From NCBI RefSeq assembly GCF_014639435.1, contig NZ_BMFZ01000001.1, forward strand, positions 1 to 48,646: DNA of 48,646 nucleotides. Reading direction: 5' to 3'. Origin of the DNA: Hafnia psychrotolerans. GTDB lineage: Bacteria; Pseudomonadota; Gammaproteobacteria; Enterobacterales; Enterobacteriaceae. The stretch's first letter is position 1. The number at the start of each line of letters is the position of its first letter. Below, in pieces: positions 35,337 through 43,933 of the stretch. Position numbers and translations under genes: made by a program. The notes under the pieces were generated by a model. That model was not told the DNA's origin. It worked only from the letters and a program-made list of their open reading frames with translations, and searched no databases.

Positions 35337-36176
35337 ATGAAACAAATTGATGAGCGTCTGCGCGACCACTATTCAGCTTTGACGCCGCAGGAACAGCGGG
35401 TGGCGGATTTTATCTTTGCCAATATCGATGATCTGATGAGCTACAACAGTGCAGAGCTGGCGCGCCTGAGCCATGTCTCCAAAGCCACCGTCAGTCGCCT
35501 GTTCAGACGTCTCGGTTATCCCAGCTACCGCGACATGCGCGATGAGGTGCGCACTTTACGTCAGAGTGGAATGCCGCTGACCGACAGCCGCGACGCTGTG
35601 CAGGGCAATACGTTATTGTCCCGCCATTACAAGCAGGAGATGGCCAATCTCACCCAGTGGATTAACCAGATTGATGACCAGCAATTCACCGCGGTGATCG
35701 CCGCATTGAGTCAGGCTCGGCAGGTGCGGTTACTGGGGTTTCGCAACAGCTATCCGGTGGCGCTGCACTTGCGCCAGCAACTGATTCAGGTGCGGCAAGG
35801 TGTGATGATGATGCCGCAACCAGGCCAGACACTGGCCGAAGAACTGGTGGATCTGATGCCTCAGGATGTGGTGATTTTTGTCGCATTTCGCCGCAGGCCC
35901 CGCATGATAAAGACCATTCTGACGCAGTTACAGACGCTTGGCGTGCCTGTTCTTCTGATTTGCGAACCGCAGGCTCAGACACTTATCCCGTTGGCAACCT
36001 GGCATCTGGCTGCGCCTCTCGACAGCGTCTCGGCGTTTGACGCCTACTCCGCGCCAATGAGCTTGGTGAATCTACTCAGTAATGCGCTCCTGCATGACAT
36101 GCTGGCCGCTGGTCGTCAGCGGATTCATCAAATTACTGATCTCTACGACGACCTCGACGAACTAGAACATCGCTAA
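35337..36176 (+). CDS. hpxU: MurR/RpiR-family regulator HpxU
   Basis: A 279-residue RpiR-type regulator: an N-terminal HTH_6 domain (LTPQEQRVADFIFANIDDLMSYNSAELARLSHVSKATVSRLFRRLGYPSYRDMR) and a C-terminal SIS domain (RQVRLLGFRNSYPVALHLRQQL, then DVVIFVAFRRRPRMIKTI). ATG 35337 follows GGGGAAGAC; the frame upstream to 35262 runs through the inverted repeat and is not credible. It is divergent from hpxW, so it probably controls that operon. The ligand is unknown; SIS domains usually bind phosphosugars, which does not suit this pathway, so another ligand is likely. Confidence 0.87.
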   Translation: MKQIDERLRDHYSALTPQEQRVADFIFANIDDLMSYNSAELARLSHVSKATVSRLFRRLGYPSYRDMRDEVRTLRQSGMPLTDSRDAVQGNTLLSRHYKQEMANLTQWINQIDDQQFTAVIAALSQARQVRLLGFRNSYPVALHLRQQLIQVRQGVMMMPQPGQTLAEELVDLMPQDVVIFVAFRRRPRMIKTILTQLQTLGVPVLLICEPQAQTLIPLATWHLAAPLDSVSAFDAYSAPMSLVNLLSNALLHDMLAAGRQRIHQITDLYDDLDELEHR

Positions 36177-36331
36177 TTTGCGCTTTTTTGGTGCCACCGC
36201 CCACTTATAGTGCATGCGTTGCCCTTTGAACGACCTTCACCAGCCCGGTTATCCGGGCGGTAGACCACCTGTTACTCACATCTGACCCGGTAAAACGTGA
36301 CTTTTTTCTCATTTCATCTGCGGCGCATGCG

Positions 36332-36348
36332 TTGGCACATTAGTTGCA
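36332..36348 (+). promoter_or_regulatory. Sigma-54 promoter for the transporter-hpxJK operon
   Basis: TTGGCACATTAGTTGCA has the full TTGGCAC and TTGCA elements with GG and GC ten bases apart, a textbook -24/-12 promoter. It ends 55 bp before the substrate-binding protein gene. Sigma-54 with NtrC is the usual arrangement for nitrogen-scavenging operons; I see no clear NtrC palindrome upstream. Confidence 0.85.
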
Positions 36349-36403
36349 GAACGCTTATTAAGAGAATCTATCGTTTCACTCATTCAATCACCGGAGATAA
36401 TCT

Positions 36404-37195
36404 ATGAACATGAACAAACGGGTTTTGGCGTGGGTAGGTGCCGCGATGTTAGTTTTTCAGGCATCCGGAGTGATGGCCAATCAGTTGCAGGATATCCAGA
36501 AACGCGGCGTGCTGCGCGTGGCAATACCTCAGGATTTCCCGCCATTCGGTTCGGTCAGCAAGGACTTACAGCCTGAAGGCTACGACATTGACATGGCGCA
36601 TTACCTGGCTGACAAAATGAAACTTAAGTTGCAACTGGTGCCAGTGTCGAGCGCCAACCGCGTGCCTTACCTGCAAACAGACAAAGTGGATCTGGTGATC
36701 TCCAGCCTGGGTAAGAACGCCGAGCGTGAAAAAGTCATCGATTTCAGCAACGCCTATGCGCCGTTCTTCCTCGGTGTTTTTGGTGCCAAAAATGACAACA
36801 TGACTTCACTGGCCGGTCTGTCCGGTAAAACCGTCGGCGTGACGCGCGGCGCAGTTGAAGATCTGGCACTGACTGATGTGGCGCCAAAAGACGCCAAAAT
36901 TCAGCGTTACGAAGACAACAACACCACGTTGTCGGCCTACCTTTCCGGTCAGGTGGAGTACATTGCCACCGGTAACTTAGTGGTCGCTGCCATTGCTCGT
37001 CAGAATCCGGCCAAAGCGCCCGTTTCCAAAGTGATGCTGAAAGACTCTCCGTGCTACGTGGGTCTGCGTAAGGACGAACCGGCACTAAAACAGAAAGTGA
37101 ATGAACTGATTGCGGAAGCGATAAGCGACAAAACGCTGAATACACTTTCTGAAAAATGGATGAAAGCACCGCTGCCTGCGAATTTGGGTTCCTGA
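36404..37195 (+). CDS. ABC transporter substrate-binding protein, polar amino acid type
   Basis: A 263-residue SBP_bac_3 family periplasmic protein. The signal peptide runs to about residue 25 (VLAWVGAAMLVFQASGVMA). The body shows GVLRVAIPQDFPPFGSV, GYDIDMAHYLADKM, KVDLVISSLGKNAEREKVIDFS and GKTVGVTRGAVEDLAL. ATG 36404 has GGAG seven bases upstream. The family imports amino acids or related zwitterions; because the operon continues into hpxJ and hpxK, allantoate or a ureido acid is a reasonable guess for the ligand. It is the first gene after the sigma-54 promoter. Confidence 0.88.
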   Translation: MNMNKRVLAWVGAAMLVFQASGVMANQLQDIQKRGVLRVAIPQDFPPFGSVSKDLQPEGYDIDMAHYLADKMKLKLQLVPVSSANRVPYLQTDKVDLVISSLGKNAEREKVIDFSNAYAPFFLGVFGAKNDNMTSLAGLSGKTVGVTRGAVEDLALTDVAPKDAKIQRYEDNNTTLSAYLSGQVEYIATGNLVVAAIARQNPAKAPVSKVMLKDSPCYVGLRKDEPALKQKVNELIAEAISDKTLNTLSEKWMKAPLPANLGS

Positions 37196-37216
37196 GCAGG
37201 ATAGGGGAGAAGCGAC

Positions 37217-37882
37217 ATGACCTATCAGCTGAATTTTCTTGCACTGTGGCCGTATATGCCGGAGCTGCTGTCCGGCCTGTGGACCACCATCCAGCTGACG
37301 GTAATGGCAACGGTTGGCGGCATTGCTATCGGGATTTGCGGTGCTGCCATCCGCTGCGGCAATAACAAAACGTTGCGGACGGTATGGGGCATTTATGTCG
37401 AAGCCATTCGTAATACGCCGTTTGTCGTCCAGCTATTTTTTATCGTGTTTGGCTTGCCAGGCATGGGGCTGAAAATGACTGCGGGTGAAGCGGCACTGCT
37501 GGCAATGTTGATTAACCTTGGTGCGTACAGCACTGAAATTATCCGTGCCGGTATTCAGGCGACACCTCACGGCCAGTGGGAAGCGGGGCGGGTACTTGGA
37601 CTGAGCCGTCGCCAGACATTTTTTCGCGTGGTGTTGCCGCCGTCGCTAAAACGTATTTATCCGGCGCTGGTCAGCCAATGCATTATCGTGATGCTGGGTT
37701 CTTCGGTGGTGTCGCAGGTGTCGTATGAAGAGCTGACTTTCGCCGCCAACTTAATTCAGTCGCGCACGTTTTTGAGCTTCGAGGTGTATCTGGTTACCAC
37801 GCTGTTCTACCTGCTGCTGTCGGTAGCGATGCGTCAACTCCTGCTGTTTGCCGGACGCCGTTACTTTGGGGGCTACCGCTGA
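37217..37882 (+). CDS. ABC transporter permease, polar amino acid type
   Basis: A 221-residue permease of the HisM/GlnP family with about five membrane helices. The helix-turn EAA motif that contacts the ATPase is EAGRVLGLSRRQTFFRVVLPPSLKRIYPAL. RNTPFVVQLFFIVFGLP is the usual first-loop signature. GGGGAG precedes ATG 37217. It pairs with the second permease fused to the ATPase in the next gene, with which it overlaps (TGATG). Confidence 0.9.
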   Translation: MTYQLNFLALWPYMPELLSGLWTTIQLTVMATVGGIAIGICGAAIRCGNNKTLRTVWGIYVEAIRNTPFVVQLFFIVFGLPGMGLKMTAGEAALLAMLINLGAYSTEIIRAGIQATPHGQWEAGRVLGLSRRQTFFRVVLPPSLKRIYPALVSQCIIVMLGSSVVSQVSYEELTFAANLIQSRTFLSFEVYLVTTLFYLLLSVAMRQLLLFAGRRYFGGYR

Positions 37883-39282
37883 TGATGACCTTTACCGACT
37901 GGGACATTGTGCGCAACTTACTGCTGGCGGCACGCTGGACCCTTTTACTCTCGCTGACGGCGTTTATCGGCGGCACGTTGGTCACCATACCGCTGTTACT
38001 GATGCGTCTGGGTAAACGACACTGGCCGACGCGTTTTGTGCGTCTGTATTCTGAACTGTTTCAGGGAACGCCGCTGCTGATGCAGCTGTTCTTAGCCTTC
38101 TTCGGGCTGGGATTGTTTGGCATTGATGTCAGCCCCTGGACCGCCGCCGCGCTGGCGCTCACCCTTTACACTAGCGCCTATCTGGTCGATATCTGGAGCG
38201 GCAGTATTGACGCCTTGCCGAAAGGTCAGTGGGAAGCCTGCCGCTGTCTGGGTCTCAGTTTTGGGCAGACGTTATGGCGGGTGATCGCACCGCAGGCGCT
38301 GCGCATCGCGATTGCACCCACCGTGGGTTTTTCCGTACAGGTGATCAAAGGTACGGCGCTGGCGTCGATCATTGGCTTCGTCGAACTGACCAAAGCGGGA
38401 ACCATGCTCAACAACGTGACCTATGAACCGTTTAAAGTCTTTGGGCTGGTGGCGCTCGGCTACTTCCTGATGTGTTATCCGCTCTCGATGTACAGCCATT
38501 ACCTCGAGAAAACATTGCGTGGAGAAAAAATAATGCCGCTGATCACGATTAATCAGGTGCAAAAATATTACGGTCAGAACCACGTGCTGAAAGGTGTGGA
38601 TCTGGACATCGACGCCGGTGAAGTGATCTGCATCATTGGCCGCAGCGGCTCCGGTAAAAGTACTCTGCTGCGCTGCATAAACGGACTGGAAGGTTATCAG
38701 GACGGCAGCATTAAACTGGGCGGTATGACCATCACCGACCGCGACTCCCAGGCGCGTGAAATTAGCCGATCCGTCGGCATGGTATTTCAGAACTTCAATC
38801 TTTTCCCGCATATGACCGCGCTGGAAAACGTCATGTTGGCACCGCGCCGCGTGTTGGGTAAATCCACCGCCGAATGCCATGAGCTGGCGTCGCAAGTGCT
38901 GAATAAAGTCGGTCTGGCGGACCGCATGAATTACTACCCAGCCAATCTGTCGGGCGGGCAGCAACAGCGCGTAGCGATTGCCCGTGCGCTGGCGATGAAC
39001 CCGAAAGTGCTGCTGTGCGATGAAATTACCTCGGCGCTGGACCCGGAACTGGTGGGGGAAGTGCTGAAAGTGCTTGAGCAACTCGCCAAAGAGGGGATGA
39101 CGCTGGTGCTGGTCACGCACGAAATGAATTTTGCCCGCGAAGTGGGCGACCGCGTGGTGTTCATGCATCAGGGCACCGTGTGGGAGCAGGGCGAAAGCCG
39201 GGCACTGTTTGCCAATCCTCAAACCCCTGAATTAAAGCAATTTATCGCATCCGTACGTGGCCTCAGTGACGCTGCGGTCTGA
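37882..39282 (+). CDS. ABC transporter permease-ATPase fusion
   Basis: A 466-residue fusion. Residues 1 to about 215 are a second HisQ/GlnP-type permease (FQGTPLLMQLFLAFFGLG, EAA motif EACRCLGLSFGQTLWRVIAPQALR). Residues 218-466 are a complete GlnQ/HisP-type ATPase beginning MPLITINQVQKYYG, with Walker A GRSGSGKST, Q-loop VFQNFNLFPH, signature LSGGQQQR and Walker B VLLCDEITSALDPE. At the joint, GGAGA (38521-38525) lies seven bases before an in-frame ATG (38533), so the ATPase may also be made alone. Permease-ATPase fusions of this kind are known in enterics. Confidence 0.9.
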   Translation: MMTFTDWDIVRNLLLAARWTLLLSLTAFIGGTLVTIPLLLMRLGKRHWPTRFVRLYSELFQGTPLLMQLFLAFFGLGLFGIDVSPWTAAALALTLYTSAYLVDIWSGSIDALPKGQWEACRCLGLSFGQTLWRVIAPQALRIAIAPTVGFSVQVIKGTALASIIGFVELTKAGTMLNNVTYEPFKVFGLVALGYFLMCYPLSMYSHYLEKTLRGEKIMPLITINQVQKYYGQNHVLKGVDLDIDAGEVICIIGRSGSGKSTLLRCINGLEGYQDGSIKLGGMTITDRDSQAREISRSVGMVFQNFNLFPHMTALENVMLAPRRVLGKSTAECHELASQVLNKVGLADRMNYYPANLSGGQQQRVAIARALAMNPKVLLCDEITSALDPELVGEVLKVLEQLAKEGMTLVLVTHEMNFAREVGDRVVFMHQGTVWEQGESRALFANPQTPELKQFIASVRGLSDAAV

Positions 39283-39305
39283 TAACCCCTTCTTAAGGAC
39301 TTGTT

Positions 39306-40544
39306 ATGTTGGATATTCAAACCGTTGGACAAATCAACCCGCCAACCCGTCTGCTGATGGGGCCGGGGCCAATCAACGCTGACCCGCGCGTACTGCGGGC
39401 CATGAGCTGCCAGCTCGTTGGGCAGTATGACCCGGTGATGACGGGCTACATGAACGAAGTGATGGCGCTGTACCGTGCATTGTACAAAACCGAAAATCAG
39501 TGGACGTTCCTGATCGACGGCACGTCCCGCGCCGGTATCGAAGCGGTGTTGCTGTCGGGCATCCGTCCCGGCGATAAAGTGCTGGTGCCGGTGTTTGGCC
39601 GCTTTGGTCATCTACTGTGTGAAATCGCTCGCCGCTGCCGCGCCGAAGTGCACACTATCGAAGCGCCGTGGGGCGAAGTGTTCGATCCGCAGCAAATTGA
39701 AGACGCCATCAAATCCGTGAAACCGCGCTGGTTGCTGACCGTGCAGGGCGACACATCAACCACAATGCTGCAACCGCTGGAACAGCTGGGCGAAATTTGC
39801 CGCCGCCACGGTGTGCTGTTCTATTCGGATGCCACCGCGTCTTTCGCCGGTAACCCAATGGAAACCGACACCTGGGGACTGGATGCCGTCTCCGCCGGTT
39901 TGCAAAAATGCCTCGGTGGACCGTCCGGCAGCTCGCCGGTCACGCTCAGTCCGCGCTTTGAAGAACAAATCCGCCGCCGAAAATGTGTCGAGGAAGGCAT
40001 CCGCACCATCGACCATGCTGACGGTGACGAAGAGATGATTTACTCCAATTACTTCGATCTCGGCATGATCATGGATTATTGGGGGCCGGAGCGTCTGAAC
40101 CACCACACCGAAGCCACCAGCATGCTGTTTGCTTCCCGCGAATGTGCACGCATCATTCTTGAGGAAGGTCTGGATAACAGTATCGCCCGTCATCAACTGC
40201 ACGGCAGTGCGCTGCTGGCCGGTATTCAGGGGATGGGACTGGAGGTGTTTGGTGACCTGAACCACCGGATGAACAACGTGCTCGGCGTGGTCATTCCGCA
40301 GGGCATTCATGGCGAACAGGTGCGACAGATGATGCTTAACGATTTCAGCATTGAAATCGGTACGTCATTTGGTCCTCTGGCTGGAAAAATCTGGCGCATC
40401 GGCACCATGGGGTACAACGCCCGCAAAGATTGTGTCATGCAGACGCTGGTGGCGCTTGAAGCGGTGTTGCATCGCCTCGGTTTCGACTCAAAATATGGCG
40501 CAGGTTCACAGGCCGCGTGGGATCACTACACGGGAGGCCGGTAA
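39306..40544 (+). CDS. hpxJ: (S)-ureidoglycine-glyoxylate aminotransferase HpxJ
   Basis: A 412-residue fold-type I PLP aminotransferase of the PucG/HpxJ group. It converts ureidoglycine and an oxo acid such as glyoxylate to oxalurate and an amino acid. Features: RLLMGPGPINADPRVLRAM, FLIDGTSRAGIEAVL, the PLP-binding aspartate in YSDATASFAG and the Schiff-base lysine 201 in SAGLQKCLGGPSG. AAGGAC precedes ATG 39306. It is 23 bp after the transporter and overlaps hpxK by one base. Related serine-glyoxylate transaminases are an alternative, but the context favours HpxJ. Confidence 0.92.
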   Translation: MLDIQTVGQINPPTRLLMGPGPINADPRVLRAMSCQLVGQYDPVMTGYMNEVMALYRALYKTENQWTFLIDGTSRAGIEAVLLSGIRPGDKVLVPVFGRFGHLLCEIARRCRAEVHTIEAPWGEVFDPQQIEDAIKSVKPRWLLTVQGDTSTTMLQPLEQLGEICRRHGVLFYSDATASFAGNPMETDTWGLDAVSAGLQKCLGGPSGSSPVTLSPRFEEQIRRRKCVEEGIRTIDHADGDEEMIYSNYFDLGMIMDYWGPERLNHHTEATSMLFASRECARIILEEGLDNSIARHQLHGSALLAGIQGMGLEVFGDLNHRMNNVLGVVIPQGIHGEQVRQMMLNDFSIEIGTSFGPLAGKIWRIGTMGYNARKDCVMQTLVALEAVLHRLGFDSKYGAGSQAAWDHYTGGR

Positions 40545-41806
40545 TGATCGATGCTTCAACGCAAGATGCCGCCCAGCGGGTAATGGCCCGCTGTGACGCA
40601 CTGGCTGAGATCAGTGAAACACCGGGACAGTTGACCCGGGTTTATCTCTCGGCTGAGCATCTGCAAGCCAACCGGCTGGTCGGCGAATGGATGACATCGG
40701 CCGGTATGCACAGTTGGGTCGATAGCGTTGGCAACGTCTGTGGGCGCTACGAAGGATTGGACTCAACGGCGCCAGCGCTGTTACTTGGCTCGCATCTGGA
40801 TAGCGTGCGCAATGCGGGTCGTTATGACGGCCCGCTCGGTGTGCTGACCGCGATTGAAGTGGTGGCACATCTGCATCAAAACGGTATCCGCTTGCCGATG
40901 AGCATTGAAGTGGTTGGTTTTGCCGACGAAGAGGGGACGCGTTTTGGCGTCACACTGCTGGGCAGCCGTGGCCTGACGGGCACCTGGCCGGAAGAGTGGC
41001 TGCAACGCACCGATGCCCAGGGCATTTCTCTCGCCAGCGCGATGCTTCATGCCGGGCTGGACCCGCTGAATATTTTGCAGTCTCGCCGCGCGCCGAATGC
41101 CTTCTGCGCCTATCTGGAATGCCACATTGAGCAGGGGCCTTGCCTACAAGCCGCGGATGTCCCGCTTGGTGTGGTGACCGCGATTAACGGTGCTCGCCGC
41201 CTGAACTGTCGTTTCACCGGGCAGGCGGGTCATGCCGGAACGGTGCCGATGGGGCAGCGTCAGGACGCTCTGACCGCCGCTGCCGAATGGACGCTGGCGA
41301 TTGAAAGCATCACCACCGCCAGAGGCTGCGATCTTGTGGCGACGGTGGGCCATATCGAGGTGCCGGCCGGTGCGGTGAACGTCATTCCCGGCCTGGTCAA
41401 TTTGTCGCTCGACGTGCGTGGTCCACGGGATGAGCTGCTTAATGCCTTGTTGGAGGCGTTGCTGGAAAAAGCGCAACAGATTGCTGCCCATCGCGGTCTG
41501 ACCTTTGATGCCGAGCAGTTCTACAGTATTAATGCCACCGCCTGTGATCCCGATTTACAACAGAGACTGGTTCATAGTGTGACACCATTGCAGGGCCAGC
41601 CGATGTTATTACCCAGCGGTGCTGGGCATGACGCCATTGCAATTGCCGATTGCTGGCCGGTTGGGATGTTATTTGTTCGCTGTAAGGATGGTATCAGCCA
41701 TCATCCGCTGGAGTCGGTAACGGTAAGCGATGTGGCGATGGCGACTCAGGCTTACATCAATACCGTTTTGAACTTCGCGTATGTTCATCCCGCAAGTCGC
41801 CAGTGA
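40544..41806 (+). CDS. hpxK: Allantoate amidohydrolase HpxK (M20 family)
   Basis: A 420-residue binuclear metal amidohydrolase that releases ammonia and CO2 from allantoate, giving ureidoglycine for HpxJ. Metal ligands are visible as His84 (GSHLDS), Asp95 (GRYDGPLG), Glu129-130 (DEEGTRFG), the His of CHIEQGP and the C-terminal His of GAGHDA. ATG 40544 overlaps the hpxJ stop (TAATG); the frame start at 40517 is inside hpxJ. It converges on the amidotransferase-like gene with one base between the stop codons. Confidence 0.92.
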   Translation: MIDASTQDAAQRVMARCDALAEISETPGQLTRVYLSAEHLQANRLVGEWMTSAGMHSWVDSVGNVCGRYEGLDSTAPALLLGSHLDSVRNAGRYDGPLGVLTAIEVVAHLHQNGIRLPMSIEVVGFADEEGTRFGVTLLGSRGLTGTWPEEWLQRTDAQGISLASAMLHAGLDPLNILQSRRAPNAFCAYLECHIEQGPCLQAADVPLGVVTAINGARRLNCRFTGQAGHAGTVPMGQRQDALTAAAEWTLAIESITTARGCDLVATVGHIEVPAGAVNVIPGLVNLSLDVRGPRDELLNALLEALLEKAQQIAAHRGLTFDAEQFYSINATACDPDLQQRLVHSVTPLQGQPMLLPSGAGHDAIAIADCWPVGMLFVRCKDGISHHPLESVTVSDVAMATQAYINTVLNFAYVHPASRQ

Positions 41807-41807
41807 A

Positions 41808-43118
41808 TTAAATGACCCCAGACCCGTTTAATTCTCCGTCATAGAGAGAGGCCATCGAAAAACAAGGCTGTTTAAGTCGCACGCTTTTGGTGAATGCGAC
41901 ATGGCTGACGTCGCGCTGACGGTTACATTGGCGGACCTGCTGTAGAAAGGCCATCAGCAGTGGGCTGGGGCGTTCGCGGCGCGACTGTAAATCAGGCTGG
42001 CCCTGCACGCCGACAAAAAAGGGGTGGTCATGCAGTTCGATGGCTTCGGCTCCCTGGCCTTGCGCATCGCTGCCGCTGATGCACAGGCCCGCGCTTTGCA
42101 AGTCATCCAGTAACTGCGGGTTGAGGCTCCAGCGCTGGTTGTAGCGCAGGGTCGCTTCGCAGCCCAGCACCTGTTCAACGCGGCTGCCCGCCTTACTGTA
42201 AATCCGTTGATCACCAAGACGTTGCTGCGGTGGGGTGTCTGACGGCAGGCTAGTTTGCACCCCATTCAGCGTCGTCGCGCCGTGCATCACCACGCGGTCA
42301 TGTCCCAATATCTGCTGGCCCAGTGCGGCCACCATAAGATGCATTCCCTGATTAATGCCTAGCAGCGGTAGCCGATTTTCCATCGCCCAAGTCGCGGTGG
42401 CCAGTTGGCCGACTAACGGGTTTTCTTCCGTAGAATTCAGCACACCCGGTAACAGAATGCCATCAACGTCAAATAGCGTGCAGTCGAGCTGGCTGCCGAT
42501 AAGATGTGGCGTGACATAAACCACTTCGATGCTCAATGCCAGTGCATCGGCGGCATCTCCCAGTGCAGCGAGCATTGCCGGATAGCTGTCGCGGTGTTCG
42601 CCGAAATCGCCCACTAACGCCACGCGCAGGTTTTTTCCTGCACGCATCACCGGTTGGGAAACCGTGCCGAGTGCCCAGCGACCGAAGGCATCGCGGCCCC
42701 AGCCGTTGCTGCGGATTTTACCGGTGATGGCGTCTTCAAGCTGGAATTTACCCTGCTGTTCCGTCACGCGTAATAACTCCACGTTGATACCATTTTCGGC
42801 AGCAAATCTGGTCAGCTCCTGGCTTATCGGCTGCATGGATGGCACCACAATATCTTCTTTTAATGCACAGTTTATCAAAGTGTTAAAGTCAGACTCGGCG
42901 CTCGCATCGCGACCGGTTAGGCGTTCTAACCATACCAACCCACTGGCCAGTTGATGTCCTTGCCGGGTGACGTACTGGCGTGCATTGGCGAAACGGTTTG
43001 CATCATGAGTGACGGGCAGGTGACATAGCGGTAACGCACGCAGTTCAGCAAGTATCGCGGCCATCGCGCCGTACAGAGCAGGTTCGGGCGTAGAGTGAGC
43101 AATAAAGGTGATGGTCAT
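41808..43118 (-). CDS. CTP-synthase-like glutamine amidotransferase homologue lacking the catalytic triad
   Basis: A 436-residue protein in two parts. Residues about 164-395 resemble the class I glutamine amidotransferase domain of CTP synthase (LRVALVGDFGEHRDSYPAML, VDGILLPGV, LPLLGINQGMHL, RYNQRWSLNP, HPFFVGVQGQP). The nucleophile Cys is replaced by Asn256 (GINQG for GICLG) and the QFHPE motif by QGQPD (His to Gln374, Glu to Asp376), so glutaminase activity should be absent. Residues 1-160 match no family I know. ATG 43118 has GAGG upstream. A sigma-54-like site lies 41 bp before the start and its 3' end abuts hpxK, so it seems part of the nitrogen cluster. It may be a binding or sensor protein; function unknown. 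Confidence 0.72.
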   Translation of the reverse strand: MTITFIAHSTPEPALYGAMAAILAELRALPLCHLPVTHDANRFANARQYVTRQGHQLASGLVWLERLTGRDASAESDFNTLINCALKEDIVVPSMQPISQELTRFAAENGINVELLRVTEQQGKFQLEDAITGKIRSNGWGRDAFGRWALGTVSQPVMRAGKNLRVALVGDFGEHRDSYPAMLAALGDAADALALSIEVVYVTPHLIGSQLDCTLFDVDGILLPGVLNSTEENPLVGQLATATWAMENRLPLLGINQGMHLMVAALGQQILGHDRVVMHGATTLNGVQTSLPSDTPPQQRLGDQRIYSKAGSRVEQVLGCEATLRYNQRWSLNPQLLDDLQSAGLCISGSDAQGQGAEAIELHDHPFFVGVQGQPDLQSRRERPSPLLMAFLQQVRQCNRQRDVSHVAFTKSVRLKQPCFSMASLYDGELNGSGVI

Positions 43119-43158
43119 CAGTAAGCCTCTGTCAGATGTTTTTAGCGGGGAGATTTAA

Positions 43159-43174
43159 TGCAAGAAGCGATCCA
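43159..43174 (-). promoter_or_regulatory. Sigma-54 promoter candidate for the amidotransferase-like gene
   Basis: The minus strand reads TGGATCGCTTCTTGCA: perfect TTGCA, TGG and CG kept, GG and GC ten bases apart, two departures from consensus at -24. Confidence 0.6.
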
Positions 43175-43415
43175 CAGTATCCGAGTGGCTTTGTAAAAGA
43201 GGTGATGCAGATGCGCCGGTCGTTCACCGAACAGGTATGGGGTACAAAAACTTTCGAACTCTCGCGACCTCACCGCTCGCCAGTGATCGGTATATGAGGG
43301 GAAGATCACAACCCACGTATGCTATCCCTGCGACAACACAAAAGGCCATGTGGTCATGTGGGTAAAGCGCTAAGCTCAGGGCGGATTGTTCTCTCATCAC
43401 TCATTAAGGAATTGT

Positions 43416-43925
43416 ATGTCAGCCTCACTTTATGGCAGCACTGCAGTACAGTTTGTTCGCGGTTTACACACTCTTTCAGCGCTGTTGGAGAAAGGTGCTG
43501 CCTGGGCGCAGGAGAACGGGACATCGGAAGAAACCTTACTAAACAGCCGCCTGGCAGAAGATATGTACCCGCTGGTGCGTCAGGTACAAATCGTCAGTGA
43601 TGTGTCTAAAGGGGCAGTGGCGCGTCTGGCCGGTGTGACACCGCCAGCGATGGAAGATACCGAAACCAGTTTTGTCGATTTACAGGCACGTATTGCCAAA
43701 ACCATTCGCTTTATCGAAAGCGTGAAAGCCGATCAGTTGGATGGCGATGATTCACGCCCTATCTCGGTCAAAGGCCGAAACCATGAGCTCAACTTCACCG
43801 CCCACAGCTACATCATGAGCTTCGCCGTACCCAACTTCTATTTCCACATCACCACCGCGTACAACATCCTGCGTCATCTGGGTGTGACGTTGGGTAAGTC
43901 CGATTTCATCGGTGAGATAAAATAA
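43416..43925 (+). CDS. DUF1993 family protein
   Basis: A 169-residue protein of the DUF1993 family, small helical proteins related to the DinB/YfiT four-helix fold. Recognised by MSASLYGSTAVQFVRGLHTLSALLEKG, MYPLVRQVQIVSD, then FNFYFHITTAYNILRHLGV-type C terminus (NFYFHITTAYNILRHLGVTLGKSDFIG). AAGGA precedes ATG 43416 at six bases. It is single, divergent from the amidotransferase-like gene. Function is unknown; no catalytic residues are evident. Confidence 0.85.
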   Translation: MSASLYGSTAVQFVRGLHTLSALLEKGAAWAQENGTSEETLLNSRLAEDMYPLVRQVQIVSDVSKGAVARLAGVTPPAMEDTETSFVDLQARIAKTIRFIESVKADQLDGDDSRPISVKGRNHELNFTAHSYIMSFAVPNFYFHITTAYNILRHLGVTLGKSDFIGEIK

Positions 43926-43933
43926 TCCTCATA

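Noticed and set aside
38272-39222. A 316-codon open frame antisense to the ABC transporter ATPase
   Set aside because: It is a shadow of strongly supported coding sequence on the other strand; His- and Gln-rich with no domain.
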